A stretch of DNA of 64,000 bases from Capsicum annuum (lineage: Eukaryota > Streptophyta > Magnoliopsida > Solanales > Solanaceae), in the NCBI RefSeq assembly GCF_002878395.1, contig NC_061115.1, positions 219,693,442-219,757,441 of the forward strand, given 5' to 3'. Positions 40,850-52,210 of this stretch are shown one piece after another; the stretch's first letter is position 1, and each line of letters opens with the position of its first letter. Position numbers and translations under genes: made by a program. The notes below the pieces were generated by a model that was not told where the DNA came from, made no database searches, and was given only the letters and a program-made list of their open reading frames with translations.

Positions 40850-41645
40850 GGTGTTCGGGCGTGCCATGGGTCAAAAATTGACCGGGGTGCACCAGGGAGG
40901 TTGGGGATCGTAGTGTTTTTCGTTTAAATTTTCGTGGCTATTTGGGTGGACAAACGGAAGAAACAGTGCGAACGAGGCATTTTTGGGCAAAATCAGAGTA
41001 TTATAGCCCACAGTTTTTGGGGGTGAGCTCGGGGTTCGGGCATGATGTGGGCCAAAAATCGACCGAGGCATGCCAGGGAGGTTATGTATCATCCCAGTGT
41101 GGTTTGTTTAAATTTTCGTGGCCATTTGGGTAGACAAACAGGAGAAACAATGCGAATGGGGCATTTTCGAGCGAAATCGGTGTGCTATAGCCCATCGTTT
41201 TGGAGGTGGGCCAAAAATTGACCTGGGCATGACATAGGGGTTGGGATCATCCCAATGTTGTTCGTTTAAATTTTTATGGCCATTTGCATGGACGTACAGG
41301 CAAAACGGCGCGAATCAGGCACTTTAGGGCGAAATCAATGTGCTATACCCCATGGTTTTTGGGGTGGGCACAGGGTCCGGGCATGCTGTGGACCAAAAAT
41401 TAACCGGGGCAAGCCAGGGAGGTTAGGGATCATCCAAGTGTGGGTTTTTTAAATTTTTGTGGCCATTTAGGAGGACAAAAGGGTGAAACAGCGTAAACGA
41501 GATATTTTCGAGCGAAATTGGTGTGCTATAGCCCACGGTTTTATGGGTGGGTCCGGGTTTGGGGTGTGATGTGGGCCAAAAATTGACCTAAGCATGCCAG
41601 GGAGGTTGGGGATCGTCCCAGTGTGTTCCATTTAAGTTTTTGTCG
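40850..41645 (+). repeat. Higher-order module Y, copy 2
   Basis: Marker GAGTATTATAG at 40996. It carries the 24-bp deletion (GGTGGGCCAAAAATTG at 41206) and shares AATCAGGCACTTTAGGGCG with Y copy 3. Confidence 0.87.
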
Positions 41646-41704
41646 CCATTTGGCTGTTCAAATAGGTGAAACGATGCAAACAGGGCATTTTCGGGCAAAA
41701 TGGG

Positions 41705-42315
41705 TGTTCTATATTACACTATTTCAGGGGTGGGGTGCTATGGGCCGCAAATCAAATGAAGCATTCTAAGGAGGTTGGGGATCATTCCAGTGTTGTCCAT
41801 TTAAATTTTTGTGTTTATTTGGATGGACAAATGGGCAAAACGAAGCGAACGACGCATTTTCAGGCAAAATCGATGCGCTATAGCACACGGTTTAGGGGGT
41901 GGGCTCGGGGTACAGACGTTTTTTCTTTCAAAAAACAATCGGGGTGTGCCAGGGAGGATGGAGATCATACCATTGTGATCCATTTAAATGACGCAAATGG
42001 GGCATTTTCAGGTAAAATCGATGTGCAATAGCCCATGGTTGTGGGGGTGGGCCCAGGTTCCAGGCGTGTTGTGGCCTGAAATTCAATCGGGGCATGCCAG
42101 GGATGTTGGGAATCATCCCAGTGTGGTCTATTTAAAGTTTTGTGGCTATTTAGGTAGGCAAACATGCGAAACGATGCAAACAGTGTATTTTCAGGTAAAA
42201 TCAGTGTGCTATGGCCCACGGTTTCGGGGTTGGTCCTGGGGTCCGGGCGTGCTATGGACCAAAAATTGATCAAGGCAATCCAGGGAGGTTTGAGATCGTA
42301 TCAGTGTGGTCCTTT
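41705..42315 (+). repeat. Higher-order module T, copy 4
   Basis: Marker CTATATTACAC at 41710, shortened monomer at 41979, terminal CAATCCAGGG at 42276. It has an extra deletion of about 15 bp near 41,730 that T copy 5 lacks. Confidence 0.87.
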
Positions 42316-42319
42316 TAAT

Positions 42320-43215
42320 TTTGTATGGCTATTTATGTGGGCAAACGGGAGAAATGGCTCGAACGGGGCATTTTCGACCGAAATCGGCGTGCTATAGCCC
42401 ACAATTTTGGGGGTAGGCCCGGAATCCAGGCGTTCTATGGTCCAAAAATCAACTGAGGTGCGATAGGGATGTTGGAGATCATCCCAGTATTGTCCGTTTA
42501 AATTTTTGTGGCCATTTGGGTGGAAATACAGGAGAAACGGCACGAATCGGGAGTTTTTGGGCAAAATCAATGTGTTATACCCTACGGTTTCGGGGGTGGG
42601 CCCAGGGTCCTGGCGTGTTGTGGACCAAAAATCGACCAGGGCATGTAACGGAGGTTAAGAATTCTCCCAGTATGGTCCATTTAAATTTTTGTGGCCATTT
42701 GGAAGGACAAACGGGCGAAACGGTGCAAACGGGGTATTTTTCGGGCAAAATCGATATGCTATAGCCCACGAATTCAGGGGTGGGCCCGGGGTCCAAGTGT
42801 ACTGTTGGTGAAAAATTGACTGGGCATGTGAGAGAGGTTAACAGTGTTGTTCGTTTAAATTTTCATGGCCATTTTGGTGGACAAACGGGCAAAACGGCGC
42901 AAAAGGAGCATTTTCGGGCAAAATCTGTGTCCTATAGCCCATGGTTTTGAGCGTGTTGTGGATCTAAAATCGATCAGGGCATGCCGGGGAGGTTGGGGAT
43001 TGTCCCAGTATGGTCTGGTTAGATTGTTGTGGCCATTTGGGTGGATAGATGGGTGAAACAGCTTGAACGAAGTATTTTTGGGCAAAATTAGTGTACTATA
43101 GCCCACGATTTTAGGGGTGGGCCCAAGGTCTAGGCGTGTTGTGGGACAAAAATAAATCGGGACATGCTAGGGTGGTTGGGGATCGGTGTGGTCCATTTAA
43201 ATTTTTGTGGCCATT
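42320..43215 (+). repeat. Higher-order module Z, copy 1
   Basis: About four to five monomers inserted between T and Y relative to the earlier units; the T-to-Y distance grows by about 700 bp. Markers are CCGGAATCCA near 42,420, GCATGTGAGAGAGGTTAA near 42,824 and GTGTCCTATAGCCCATGG near 42,927. It matches Z copy 2 at a constant offset of 2286 bp. Confidence 0.86.
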
Positions 43216-43915
43216 TGGGTGGACAAACGGAAGAAACAGTGCGAATGAGGCATTTTTGGGCAAAATCAGAGTATTATGGCCCACAGTTTTGGGGGTGAGC
43301 CCGGGGTTCGGGCATGATGTGGGCCGAAAGTCGACCGTGGCATGCCAGGGAGGTTATGTATCATCCCAGTGTGGTTCGTTTAAATTTTCATGGCCATTTG
43401 GGTGAGAAAACAGGAGAAACAATGCAAATGGGGCATTTTCGAGCGAAATCGGTGTGCTATAGCCCACGGTTTTGGAGGTGGGCCAAAAATTGACCTGGGC
43501 ATGTCATAGGGGTTGGGATCGTCCCAATGTTGTCCGTTTAAATTTTTGTGGCCATTTTCATGGACGTACAGGCAAAACAGCGCGAATCAGGCACTTTAGG
43601 GCGAAATCAATGTGCTATACCCCATATTTTTAGGGGTGAGCCCAGGGTCTAGGCATGCTGTGGATGAAAAATCAACCGAGGTAAGCCAGGGAGGTTAGGG
43701 ATCATCCAAGTGTGGGTTTTTTAAATTTTTGTGGCCATTTAGGAGGAAAAAATGGTGAAACAGCGTAAACGGGACATTTTCGAGCAAAATTGGTGTGCTA
43801 TAGCCCACGATTTTATGGGTGGGTCCGGGGTTTGGGTGTGATGTGGGCCAAAAATTGACCTAAGCATGCCAGGGAGGTTGGGGATCATCCCAGTGTGTTC
43901 CGTTTAAGTTTTTGT
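43216..43915 (+). repeat. Higher-order module Y, copy 3
   Basis: Marker GAGTATTATGG at 43269. It carries the same 24-bp deletion as Y copy 2 (GGTGGGCCAAAAATTG at 43477). Confidence 0.86.
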
Positions 43916-43975
43916 TGCCATTTGGGTGTTCAAATAGGTGGAACGACGCAAACGGGGCATTTTCGGGCAAAATGG

Positions 43976-44600
43976 GTGTTCTATATTACACTATTTCAGG
44001 GGTGGGCCTGGGGTATGGGCGTGCTATGGGCTGCAAATCAAATGAGGCATTCTAAGGAGGTTGGGGATCATCCCAGTGTTGTCCATTTAAATTTTTGTGG
44101 TTATTTGGATGGACAAATGGGCAAAACGACGCGAACGATGCATTTTCGGGCAAAATCGATGCGCTATAGCACACGGTTTAGGGGGTGGGCCCTGGGTACG
44201 GACGTTTTATCTTTCAAAAATCAATCGGGGTGTGCCAGGGAGGATATAGATCATGCCATTGTGATCCATTTAAATGACGCAAATAGGGCATTTTCAGGTA
44301 AAATCGATGTGCAATAGCCCATGGTTTTGGGGGTGGGCCCAGGGTCCAGGCGTGCTGTGGCCTGAAATTCAATCGGGGCATGCCAGGGATGTTGGAAATC
44401 ATCCCAGTGTGTTCTATTTAAAGTGTTGTGGCTATTTAGGTAGGGAAACGTGCGAAACGACGCGAATGGTGTATTTTCAGGTAAAATCAGTGTGCTACGG
44501 CTCACGGTTTTGGGGTTGGTCCTGGGGTCCGGGCGTGCTATAGACCAAAAGTTGATCAAGGCAATCCAGGGAGGTTTGAGATCGTATCATTATGGTCCTT
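43976..44600 (+). repeat. Higher-order module T, copy 5
   Basis: Marker CTATATTACAC at 43981, shortened monomer at 44265, terminal CAATCCAGGG at 44562. Confidence 0.87.
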
Positions 44601-45500
44601 TTAATTTTGTATGGCCATTTGTGTGGACAAACGGGAGAAATGGCGCGAACGGGGCATTTTCGGCCGAAATCGGTGTGCTATAGCCCACAATTTTGGGGGT
44701 AGGCCCGGAATCCAAGCGTGCTATGGTCCAAAAATCATCTGAGGTGCGATAGGGAGGTTGGATATCATCCCAGTATTGTCCATTTAAATTTTTGTGGCCA
44801 TTTGGGTGGAAATACAGGAGAAACGGCACGAATCGGGCATTTTTAGGCAAAATCAATGTGCTATACCCTACGGTTTCGGGGGTGGGCCCAGGGTCCTGGC
44901 GTGCTGTGGACCAAAAATCGACTAGGGCATGTAAAGGAGGTTCAGAATTCTCCCAGTATTGTCCATTTAAATTTTTGTGGCCATTTGGGAGGACAAACGG
45001 GCGAAACGGTGCAAACGAGGTATTTTTCGGGCAAAATCGATATGCTATAGCCCACAAATTCAGGGGTGGGCCTGGGGTCCAGGTGTGCTGTTGGCAAAAA
45101 ATTGACTGGGCATGTGAGAGAGGTTAATAGTGTTGTTCGTTTAAATTTTCATGGCCATTTTGGTGGACAAACAGGCAAAACGGCGCAAAAGGAGCATTTT
45201 CGGGCAAAATTTGTGTCCTATAGCCCATGGTTTTGAGCGTGTTGTGGATCTAAAATCGACCAGGGCATGCCGGGGAGGTTGGAGATTGTCCCAGTATGGT
45301 CTATTTAGATTGTTGTGGCCATTTGGGTGGATAGATGGGTGAAATAGCGTGAATGGAGCATTTTTGGGCAAAATTAGTGTGTTATAGCCCACGGCTTTAG
45401 GGGTGGGCCCAAGGTCTAGGCGTGTTGTAAGACAAAAATCAATCGGAACATGCTAGGGTGGTTGGGGATCGGTGTGGTCCGTTTAAATTTTTGTGGCCAT
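44601..45500 (+). repeat. Higher-order module Z, copy 2
   Basis: Copy of 42320-43215 at an offset of exactly 2286 bp. The first ~195 bp differ at about 13 positions, so they are about 93 percent identical. Similarity to the earlier unit stops near 45.5 kb, where Y does not follow. Confidence 0.86.
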
Positions 45501-47179
45501 TTGGGTGGACAAAAGGGAGAAACGGCGCAAACGCTGGATTTTTGGATGAAATTGGTGTGCTATAGCCCACGATTTCAGGAGTGGGCCCGAGGTCCGATGA
45601 GCTGGGAGCCAAAAATCTACTGAGGCAAGCCAGGGATGTTAGGGATCATCCCAGTATGGTATGTTTAATGTTTTGTGGCCATTTGGGTGTACAAATGGGC
45701 GAAACGGGGCATTTTCATGAGAAAATCGATGTGCTATAGCCCACGGTATCAAGGTTGGGCCCGGGGTCTGGGTGTGCTGTGGGTCAAAAATTGACAGGGA
45801 TACGCCAGGAAGGTTAGGGATTATTCCAGTGTTGTCTTTTTAAATTTTTTTGACCATTTTGATGGACAAACAGGCGAAACGACGTGAAAGGGGCATTTTT
45901 GGGCGAAATCAGAGTGCTTTTGCCCACAATTTTAGGGTGGGCCCGGGGTTTAGGCTTGCTATAGGCGAAAAATCAACCTACGCATGCCAGGTAGGTTGGG
46001 GATCATCCCACTGTGGTCCGTTTAAATTTTTGTGGCCATTTGGATAGACAAACGGCTGAAACAACATGAACGGGGCATTTTTTGGAAAAATCGGTGTGCT
46101 ATTGCCCACGATTTTGGGGGTAAGCCTAGGGTCCAAGCGTGTTGTTGGATGAAAATCGATCGAGGTGTACCAGGGAGGTTGGGGATCATCCCAGTGTTTC
46201 CCGTTTAAATTTTTGTGGCCATTTGGGTAGACAAACAGTTGAAATAGGGCATTTTCGAGCGAAATAAGTGTGCTATAGCCCATGGTTTTGGGGGTAGGCC
46301 CGAGGTACGAGTATGCTGTGTGCTGAAAATCAATCGAGGCATACCAACTAAGTTTGGGATCGTCCCAGTGTGGTTTGTTTAAATTTTTGTGGCCATTTAG
46401 GTAGACAAACGGGCAAAACGAATCAAACGGGGGATTTTCGGGAGTAATTGATGTATTATAGCTCACGGTTTTGGGTTTAGGGCTAGAGTCTGGGCGTGCT
46501 GTGAACAAAAAATTGATCGGGGCATGCCAGGGAGGTTGGGGATCATCCCAATGTAGTCCGTTTAAATTTTTGTGGCCATTTGGGTGGACAAACGGGCTAA
46601 ACGATGCAAACGGGGCATTTTCAAGGGAAATCAGTATACTATAGCCCAAGGTTTCGGGGGTGAGCCCGAGGTCCGAGAGTGCTATTAATAAAAAATCAAC
46701 CGACGCATGCCATGGAGGTTAGGGATCTTACGAGTGTAGTCCGTTTAAATTTTCGTGGCCATTTGGGTGGACAAACGGATGAAACGGCACGAATGGGGCA
46801 TTTTTTAGAGAAATCGGTGAGCTATAGCCCATGATTTTAGGGGTGGGCCCAAGGTCCGGGCATTCTGTGGGCCAAAAATTGATCGGGGCATGCTAGGGAG
46901 GTTGGGGATCATCCTAGTGTAGTCTATTTAAATTTTTCTGGCCATTTGGGTGACAAACAGGTGGAACGACGCGAATGGGGCATTTTCGGGCCAAATCGAT
47001 GTGCTATAGCCAACGGTTTTGGGGGTGGGCCTGGGGTCCAGGCGTGTTGTGGATCAAAAATTGACCAGGGTGTGCCAGGGAGGTTGGGGATCTTCCTAGT
47101 ATGGTCTGTTTTAATTTTTGTGGCCATTTGGGTTGACAAACGGGCAAAACAGCACGAATCGGGCATTTTTCAGTGAAAT

Positions 47180-47800
47180 CGGCACGCTATATCTCACAGT
47201 TTTGGGGGTGGGCCAGAGGTCCAGGCATGTTGTAGGTCAAAAATCGATCGGGGCATACGAGAGAAGTTGGGTATCATCCCAGTGTGGTCCCTATAAATTT
47301 TTGTGCCCATTTAGGAAGACAAATGGGCAAAATGACGTATACGGGGCATTTTTGGGCAAAATTGGTGTGCTATAGCCGACGGTTTTGGGGGTGGGCCCAG
47401 GGTCCGGGCTTGTTGTTGGTAAAAAATCAATTGGGGCATACTAGGGTTGTTAGGGATCATTCCAGTGTGGTCTGTTTAAATTTTTGTGGCCATTTGAGTG
47501 GATAAATGAGCAAAACGGTGCAAACAAGGGGTTTTTGGGTGAAATCGGTGTGCTATAGCCCACAGTTTTGGGGTTGGGCCTGAGATTCTGGCGTTCTGTG
47601 GGCAAAAAATCGACCGGAGCATGCCAGGGAGGTTGGGGATCATCCCAGTGCTGTACGTTTAAATTTTTATATCCATTTTGTGGACTAAAGGGCGAAACGA
47701 CGTCTACTATGCATTTTAGGGCAAAATCACTGTGTTATAGCCTACGGTTTCTGGAGTTGGCCCGGGGTTTGGCTGTACTGTGGGCTAAAAATCATCTGAG
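47180..47800 (+). repeat. Diverged satellite duplication, copy A
   Basis: Shares an ordered series of private variants with 51,650-52,210: GGGCCAGAGGTCC, GAGAAGTTGG, GGTCCCTATAAATTT (47286 and 51756), AGGGTTGTTAGGGATCAT, GGGGTTGGGC and ATTTTAGGGC. The offset is about 4.47 kb. Confidence 0.75.
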
Positions 47801-50800
47801 GCATTCCAGGTAAGTTGGGGATCATTCCAGATTCATTTGTTAAAATTTTCATGGCCATTTAGGGGGACAAACGGGTTAAATAGCACGAATGGGGTATTTT
47901 CAAGCAAAATCAATGTGCTATAGCACACAGTTTTGGGTATGGGCCCGGGGTCCGGGCGTGCTATAGGACTAAAATTGACCTTAGAGGGCTAGGGACATTG
48001 GGGATCATCCCAGTGTGGTCCGTTTAAATTTTTGTGGCCATTTTGGTGTTCAAACGGGCGAAACAATATGAATGGGGCATTTTCGGGCGTAATTGGTTGC
48101 TATAGCCCACGGTTTTAGGGTGGGCCTGGGGTACAGGCGTGTTGTGGGCCTCAAATCCACCGTGATGTGCTAGGGAGGTTGGGAATTGTCCCATTACTAT
48201 CCGTATAAATTTTTGTGGTCATTTGAGTGGACAAATGGGCGAAACGGTAAGAACGGAGCATTTTTAGGCAAAATCGATGTGCTATAGCACACGGTTTTGG
48301 GATTGGGTTGGGGGTATGGGCGTGCTGCGGGTCAAAAATTGATCGGGGCACCCCAGGGAGGATGGGGATCATCCCAGTGTTATCTGTTTAAATTTTCGTG
48401 GCCATTTAGGTGGACAAACGGGAGAAACGGTGCAGACGGAGAATTTTTGGATGAAATCAGCGTGCTATAGCCCACGGTTTCGGGGGTGGGCCTGGGGTCT
48501 ATGCTTGTTGCGGGCCAAAAATCGATCGAGGAATGCCAGGGAGGTAGTGGATCATTCCAGTGCGGTACGTTTAAATTTTTGTGGCCATTTGGGTGGACAA
48601 ACAAGCAAAACAGTGGGAACATGGCATTTTCAGGCGAAATTGGTGTGATATAACCGACGGTTTTAGGGGTGAGCGTAGGGACTGGGCGTATTGTGTGCTG
48701 AAAATTGACCGATGCATGCCAGGGAGTTTCGAGATCATCCCAGTGTGGTCCGTTTAAATTTTTGTGGCCATTTGAGTGGACAAATAGGAGAAACAGCGCA
48801 AACGGGATATTTTTGGGCAAAATCGGTGTTCTATAGCCCACGGTTTTAGGGGTGTCCCCGGTGTCTGGGCATGTTGTGTGCTAAAAAATGACCAACGCAT
48901 GCCAGGGATATTAGTGATCATCCCAGTATTGTCTTTTTAAATTTCTGTGGTCATTTGTGTGGACATACAGGTGAAACGGCGTGAATGAAGCATTTTCGAG
49001 CGAAATTAGTGTGCTATAACCCACAATTTTGGGGGTGGGCCTAGGGTCGGGCATGCTGTGGACCCAAAATTGACCGGAGCATGCCAGGGAGGTTAGGGAT
49101 TATTCCAGTATGGTCCATTTAAATTTTTGTAGCCATTTGAGTGGACAAATGGGTGAAACGGTGCGATCAGGGCATTTTTGGGAGAAATCAGTGTGCATAG
49201 ACCATTGTTTCAGGGGTGGGCTCGGGGTCCGGTGTGATGTGGGCCAAAAATCAACTAGGTTGTGCCAGGGAGGATGGGGATAATCCCAGTATGGTCCGTT
49301 TATATTTTTATAACCATTTTGGTGGGAAAACAGGCGAAACGGCGCGAACGTGGCATTTTCAGGCAAAATTTGTGTACTATAGCGCACGGTTTTGAGGGTG
49401 GGCTTCGGTTCCGATCGTGCTGTGGGCAAAAAATCAACCAGGGCATGCTAGGGAGGGTGTGTATCATTTCGGTATCGTCTGTTTAAATTTTCGTGGCCAT
49501 TTGGGTGGGTAAACGGGCAAAACAGCGCGAACGGAGCATTTTCGGGCAAAATTGGTGTACTATAACCCACGGTTTATCGGGTGGGCCAAAAAATGATCGG
49601 GGCATGCCATCATGGTTGGGGATCATCCCAGTGTGGTTTATTTAAATTTTTGCAGCCATTTGGGTGGACAAACGGGTGAAACAGCGTGAACGGGGCATTT
49701 TCGGGCAAAATTGGTGTGCTATAGCCCACGGTTTCGAGGGTGGTCCCCGGGTTTAGGCATGCTGTGGGCCAAAAATCGATCGAGGCATGCCAGGGTAGTT
49801 GGTGATTATCTTAGTGTGGTCTGTTTAAATTTTTGTGGCTAATTTGGTGGACAAACGGCGCGAATGGGGCATTTTGGGGCGAAATCGGTGTGCTATAGCC
49901 CACGGTTTCGACGGTAGGCCAGGGGTTCGGGAGTACTGTGTATCAAAAATCGACCGGAGCATGCTAGGGAGGTTAGAGATCATCCCAGTATGGTCCATTT
50001 AAATTTTTATGGACATTTGTGTGGATAAACGGGTGATACAATGCGAATGGGGCATTTTCGGGCAAAATTGGTGTGCTGTAGCCCACGGTTTCAAGGGTAG
50101 GCCCGGGGTCTGGGCGTGCTGAGGGACAAAAATCCATCGGGATGTGCCAGGGAGGTTGGGGATCATCTCAGTATTATCTGTTTAATTTTTCGTAGCCATT
50201 TGGGTGGACAAATTAGTGAAATAGAGAGAATGGGGCATTTTCGGGCAAAATCAGTATGCTATAGCTCATGATTTTAGGGAGTGGGCCAGGGCTCGGGTGT
50301 GCCGTGGGCCAAAAATTGACTAGTGCATTCCTGGGAGGTTGGGGATCGTCCCAGTGTGGTTCGTTTAAATTTTTGTGGCTATGCGAGTGGGAAAAGGGCA
50401 AAACAGTGTGAACGGGGCATTTTTGTTTGAAATTGGTGTGTTATAGCCCACTATTTTGGAGTGGGCCCGAGGTCCGAGCGTGCTGTGGGCCAAATATTGA
50501 TCGGGGCATACTAGGGAGGTTGGGGATCATCATAGTATGATCTGTTTAAATTTTTGTGAGATTTTGGGTGGACAAACAGGCAAAATAGGGCATTTTCGGG
50601 CGAAATCGATGTGCTATAGCCCATGGTTTCAGGGGTAGGCTCGGGGTTCAGGCGTGATGTGTGCCAAAAATCAATAGGGGTGTCCAGCTATGTTGGGGAT
50701 CATCCCAGTATAGTTGGTTTAAATTTTTGTGGCCATTTGGGTGAACAAATGGGCGAAACAACATGAACGGGGCATTTTCGGGTGAAATTGGTGTGCTATA

Positions 50801-51649
50801 GCCAACGGTTTTAGGGGTAGGCCCGGGGTTCGAGCGTGCTGTGTGCGAAAAACTGATCGGGGCATGCCAGGGTGGATGAGTATCCTCCCAGTGTGGTTCG
50901 TTTAAATTTTAGTGGCCATATCGGTGGAAAAACGAGCAAAACAGCATGAACGAGGCATTTTTGGGCTAAATCGGTGTGCTATAGACTACGATTTCGAGGG
51001 TGGGCCTGGGGTTCGAGTATGTTGTGGGTCAAAAATCAACCGATGCATTCCAGGGAGTTAGGGGGTCCTACTAGTGTGGTTCATTTATATTCTTGTAGCC
51101 ATTTGTGTGGACAAACGGGTGAAATGGAGCGAATGGGGCATTTTCGAGCGAAATCGGTGTGCTGTAGCCCACAGTTTTGCGGGTGGATCTAGGATCTGGC
51201 ATTTTGTGGGCCAAAAATTAATCGGGGTGTGCTAGGTAAGTTGGAGATCATCCTTGTGTGGTCGGTTTTATTTTTCGTGGCAGTTTGGGTGGACAAACGG
51301 GTGAAACGGTGTGAACGGGGCATTTTCGGGCAAAATCGGTGTGCTATAGCCCTCGAATTTGGGGGTGGGCCCAAGGTACGAGTGTCCTGTGGGCCAAAAA
51401 TCGATCGGGGTGTACAAGGGGGCCAAAAACTAATAAAACGGCACGAACGGGGCAATTTCAAGCAAAATTGGTGTGCTATAGCCAACAGTTTTGGGGGTGG
51501 CCTGGGGTCCGTGCGTGCTGTGGGACAAAAATTGACTGGGATGTGCTAGGGAGGTTAAGAATCATTCTTGTATTTTCCGTTTAAATTCTTATGGCTATGT
51601 GGGTGGACAACAGGCAAAACAGCGCGAATGGGGCATTTTTCGGTGAAAT

Positions 51650-52210
51650 CGGTGTACTATATCCCTCAGTTTTGGAGGTGGGCCAGAGGTCCGAGCATGT
51701 TGCAGGTAAAATATCGATCGGGGAGTGCCAGAGAAGTTGGAGATCATCCCAGTATGGTCCCTATAAATTTTCGTGGCTAGTTAGGTAAACAAATGGGCAA
51801 AACAACATCAACGGGGCATTTTCGGGCAAAATTGGTGTGTTGTAGCCCATGGTTTCGGGGGTGGGCACAAGTTCTGGGTGTGTAGTTGGCTAAAAATTGA
51901 CCAAGGCATGCCAGGGTTGTTAGGGATCATCCCAGTGTGGTTCGTTTAAATTTTTGTGGCCATTTGGGTGGACAAATAGGGAAGGAAGCACAAACGAGGC
52001 ATTTTCGGGCAAAATCGGTGTGCTATAGCCCATATTTTTGGGGTTGGGCTCAAGGTCCGGACGTGCTGTGGGCCGACTATTGACCAGAGCGTGCCAGGGA
52101 GGTTGGGTGTCATCCTAGTATTATCCGTTTAAATTTTCATGGCTATTTTGGTGGACTAACGGGCAAAACGGGCGAAACGGCGCGAACGGGGCATTTTAGG
52201 GCGAAATTAG
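51650..52210 (+). repeat. Diverged satellite duplication, copy B
   Basis: Partner of 47,180-47,800 with the same ordered markers. A 10-bp internal duplication is present at 52161-52180 (GGGCAAAACG then GGCGAAACGG). Confidence 0.75.

Larger units (their letters stand above)
31580..45500 (+). repeat. Modular higher-order satellite region (X, T, Y, Z)
   Basis: Private variants recur at kilobase spacing, so blocks of several monomers have been copied together. The T module is marked by CTATATTACAC at 34970, 38528, 40130, 41710 and 43981, and by a shortened monomer TCCATTTAAATGATG-type at 35241, 38812, 40409, 41979 and 44265. The Y module is marked by GAGTATTATAG at 39391, 40996 and 43269. X occurs twice (31.6-34.9 and 35.6-38.4 kb) and Z twice (42.3-43.2 and 44.6-45.5 kb, offset exactly 2286). 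The order is X T X T Y T Y T Z Y T Z. Outside this region private variants are mostly not shared at regular spacing. Confidence 0.88.
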
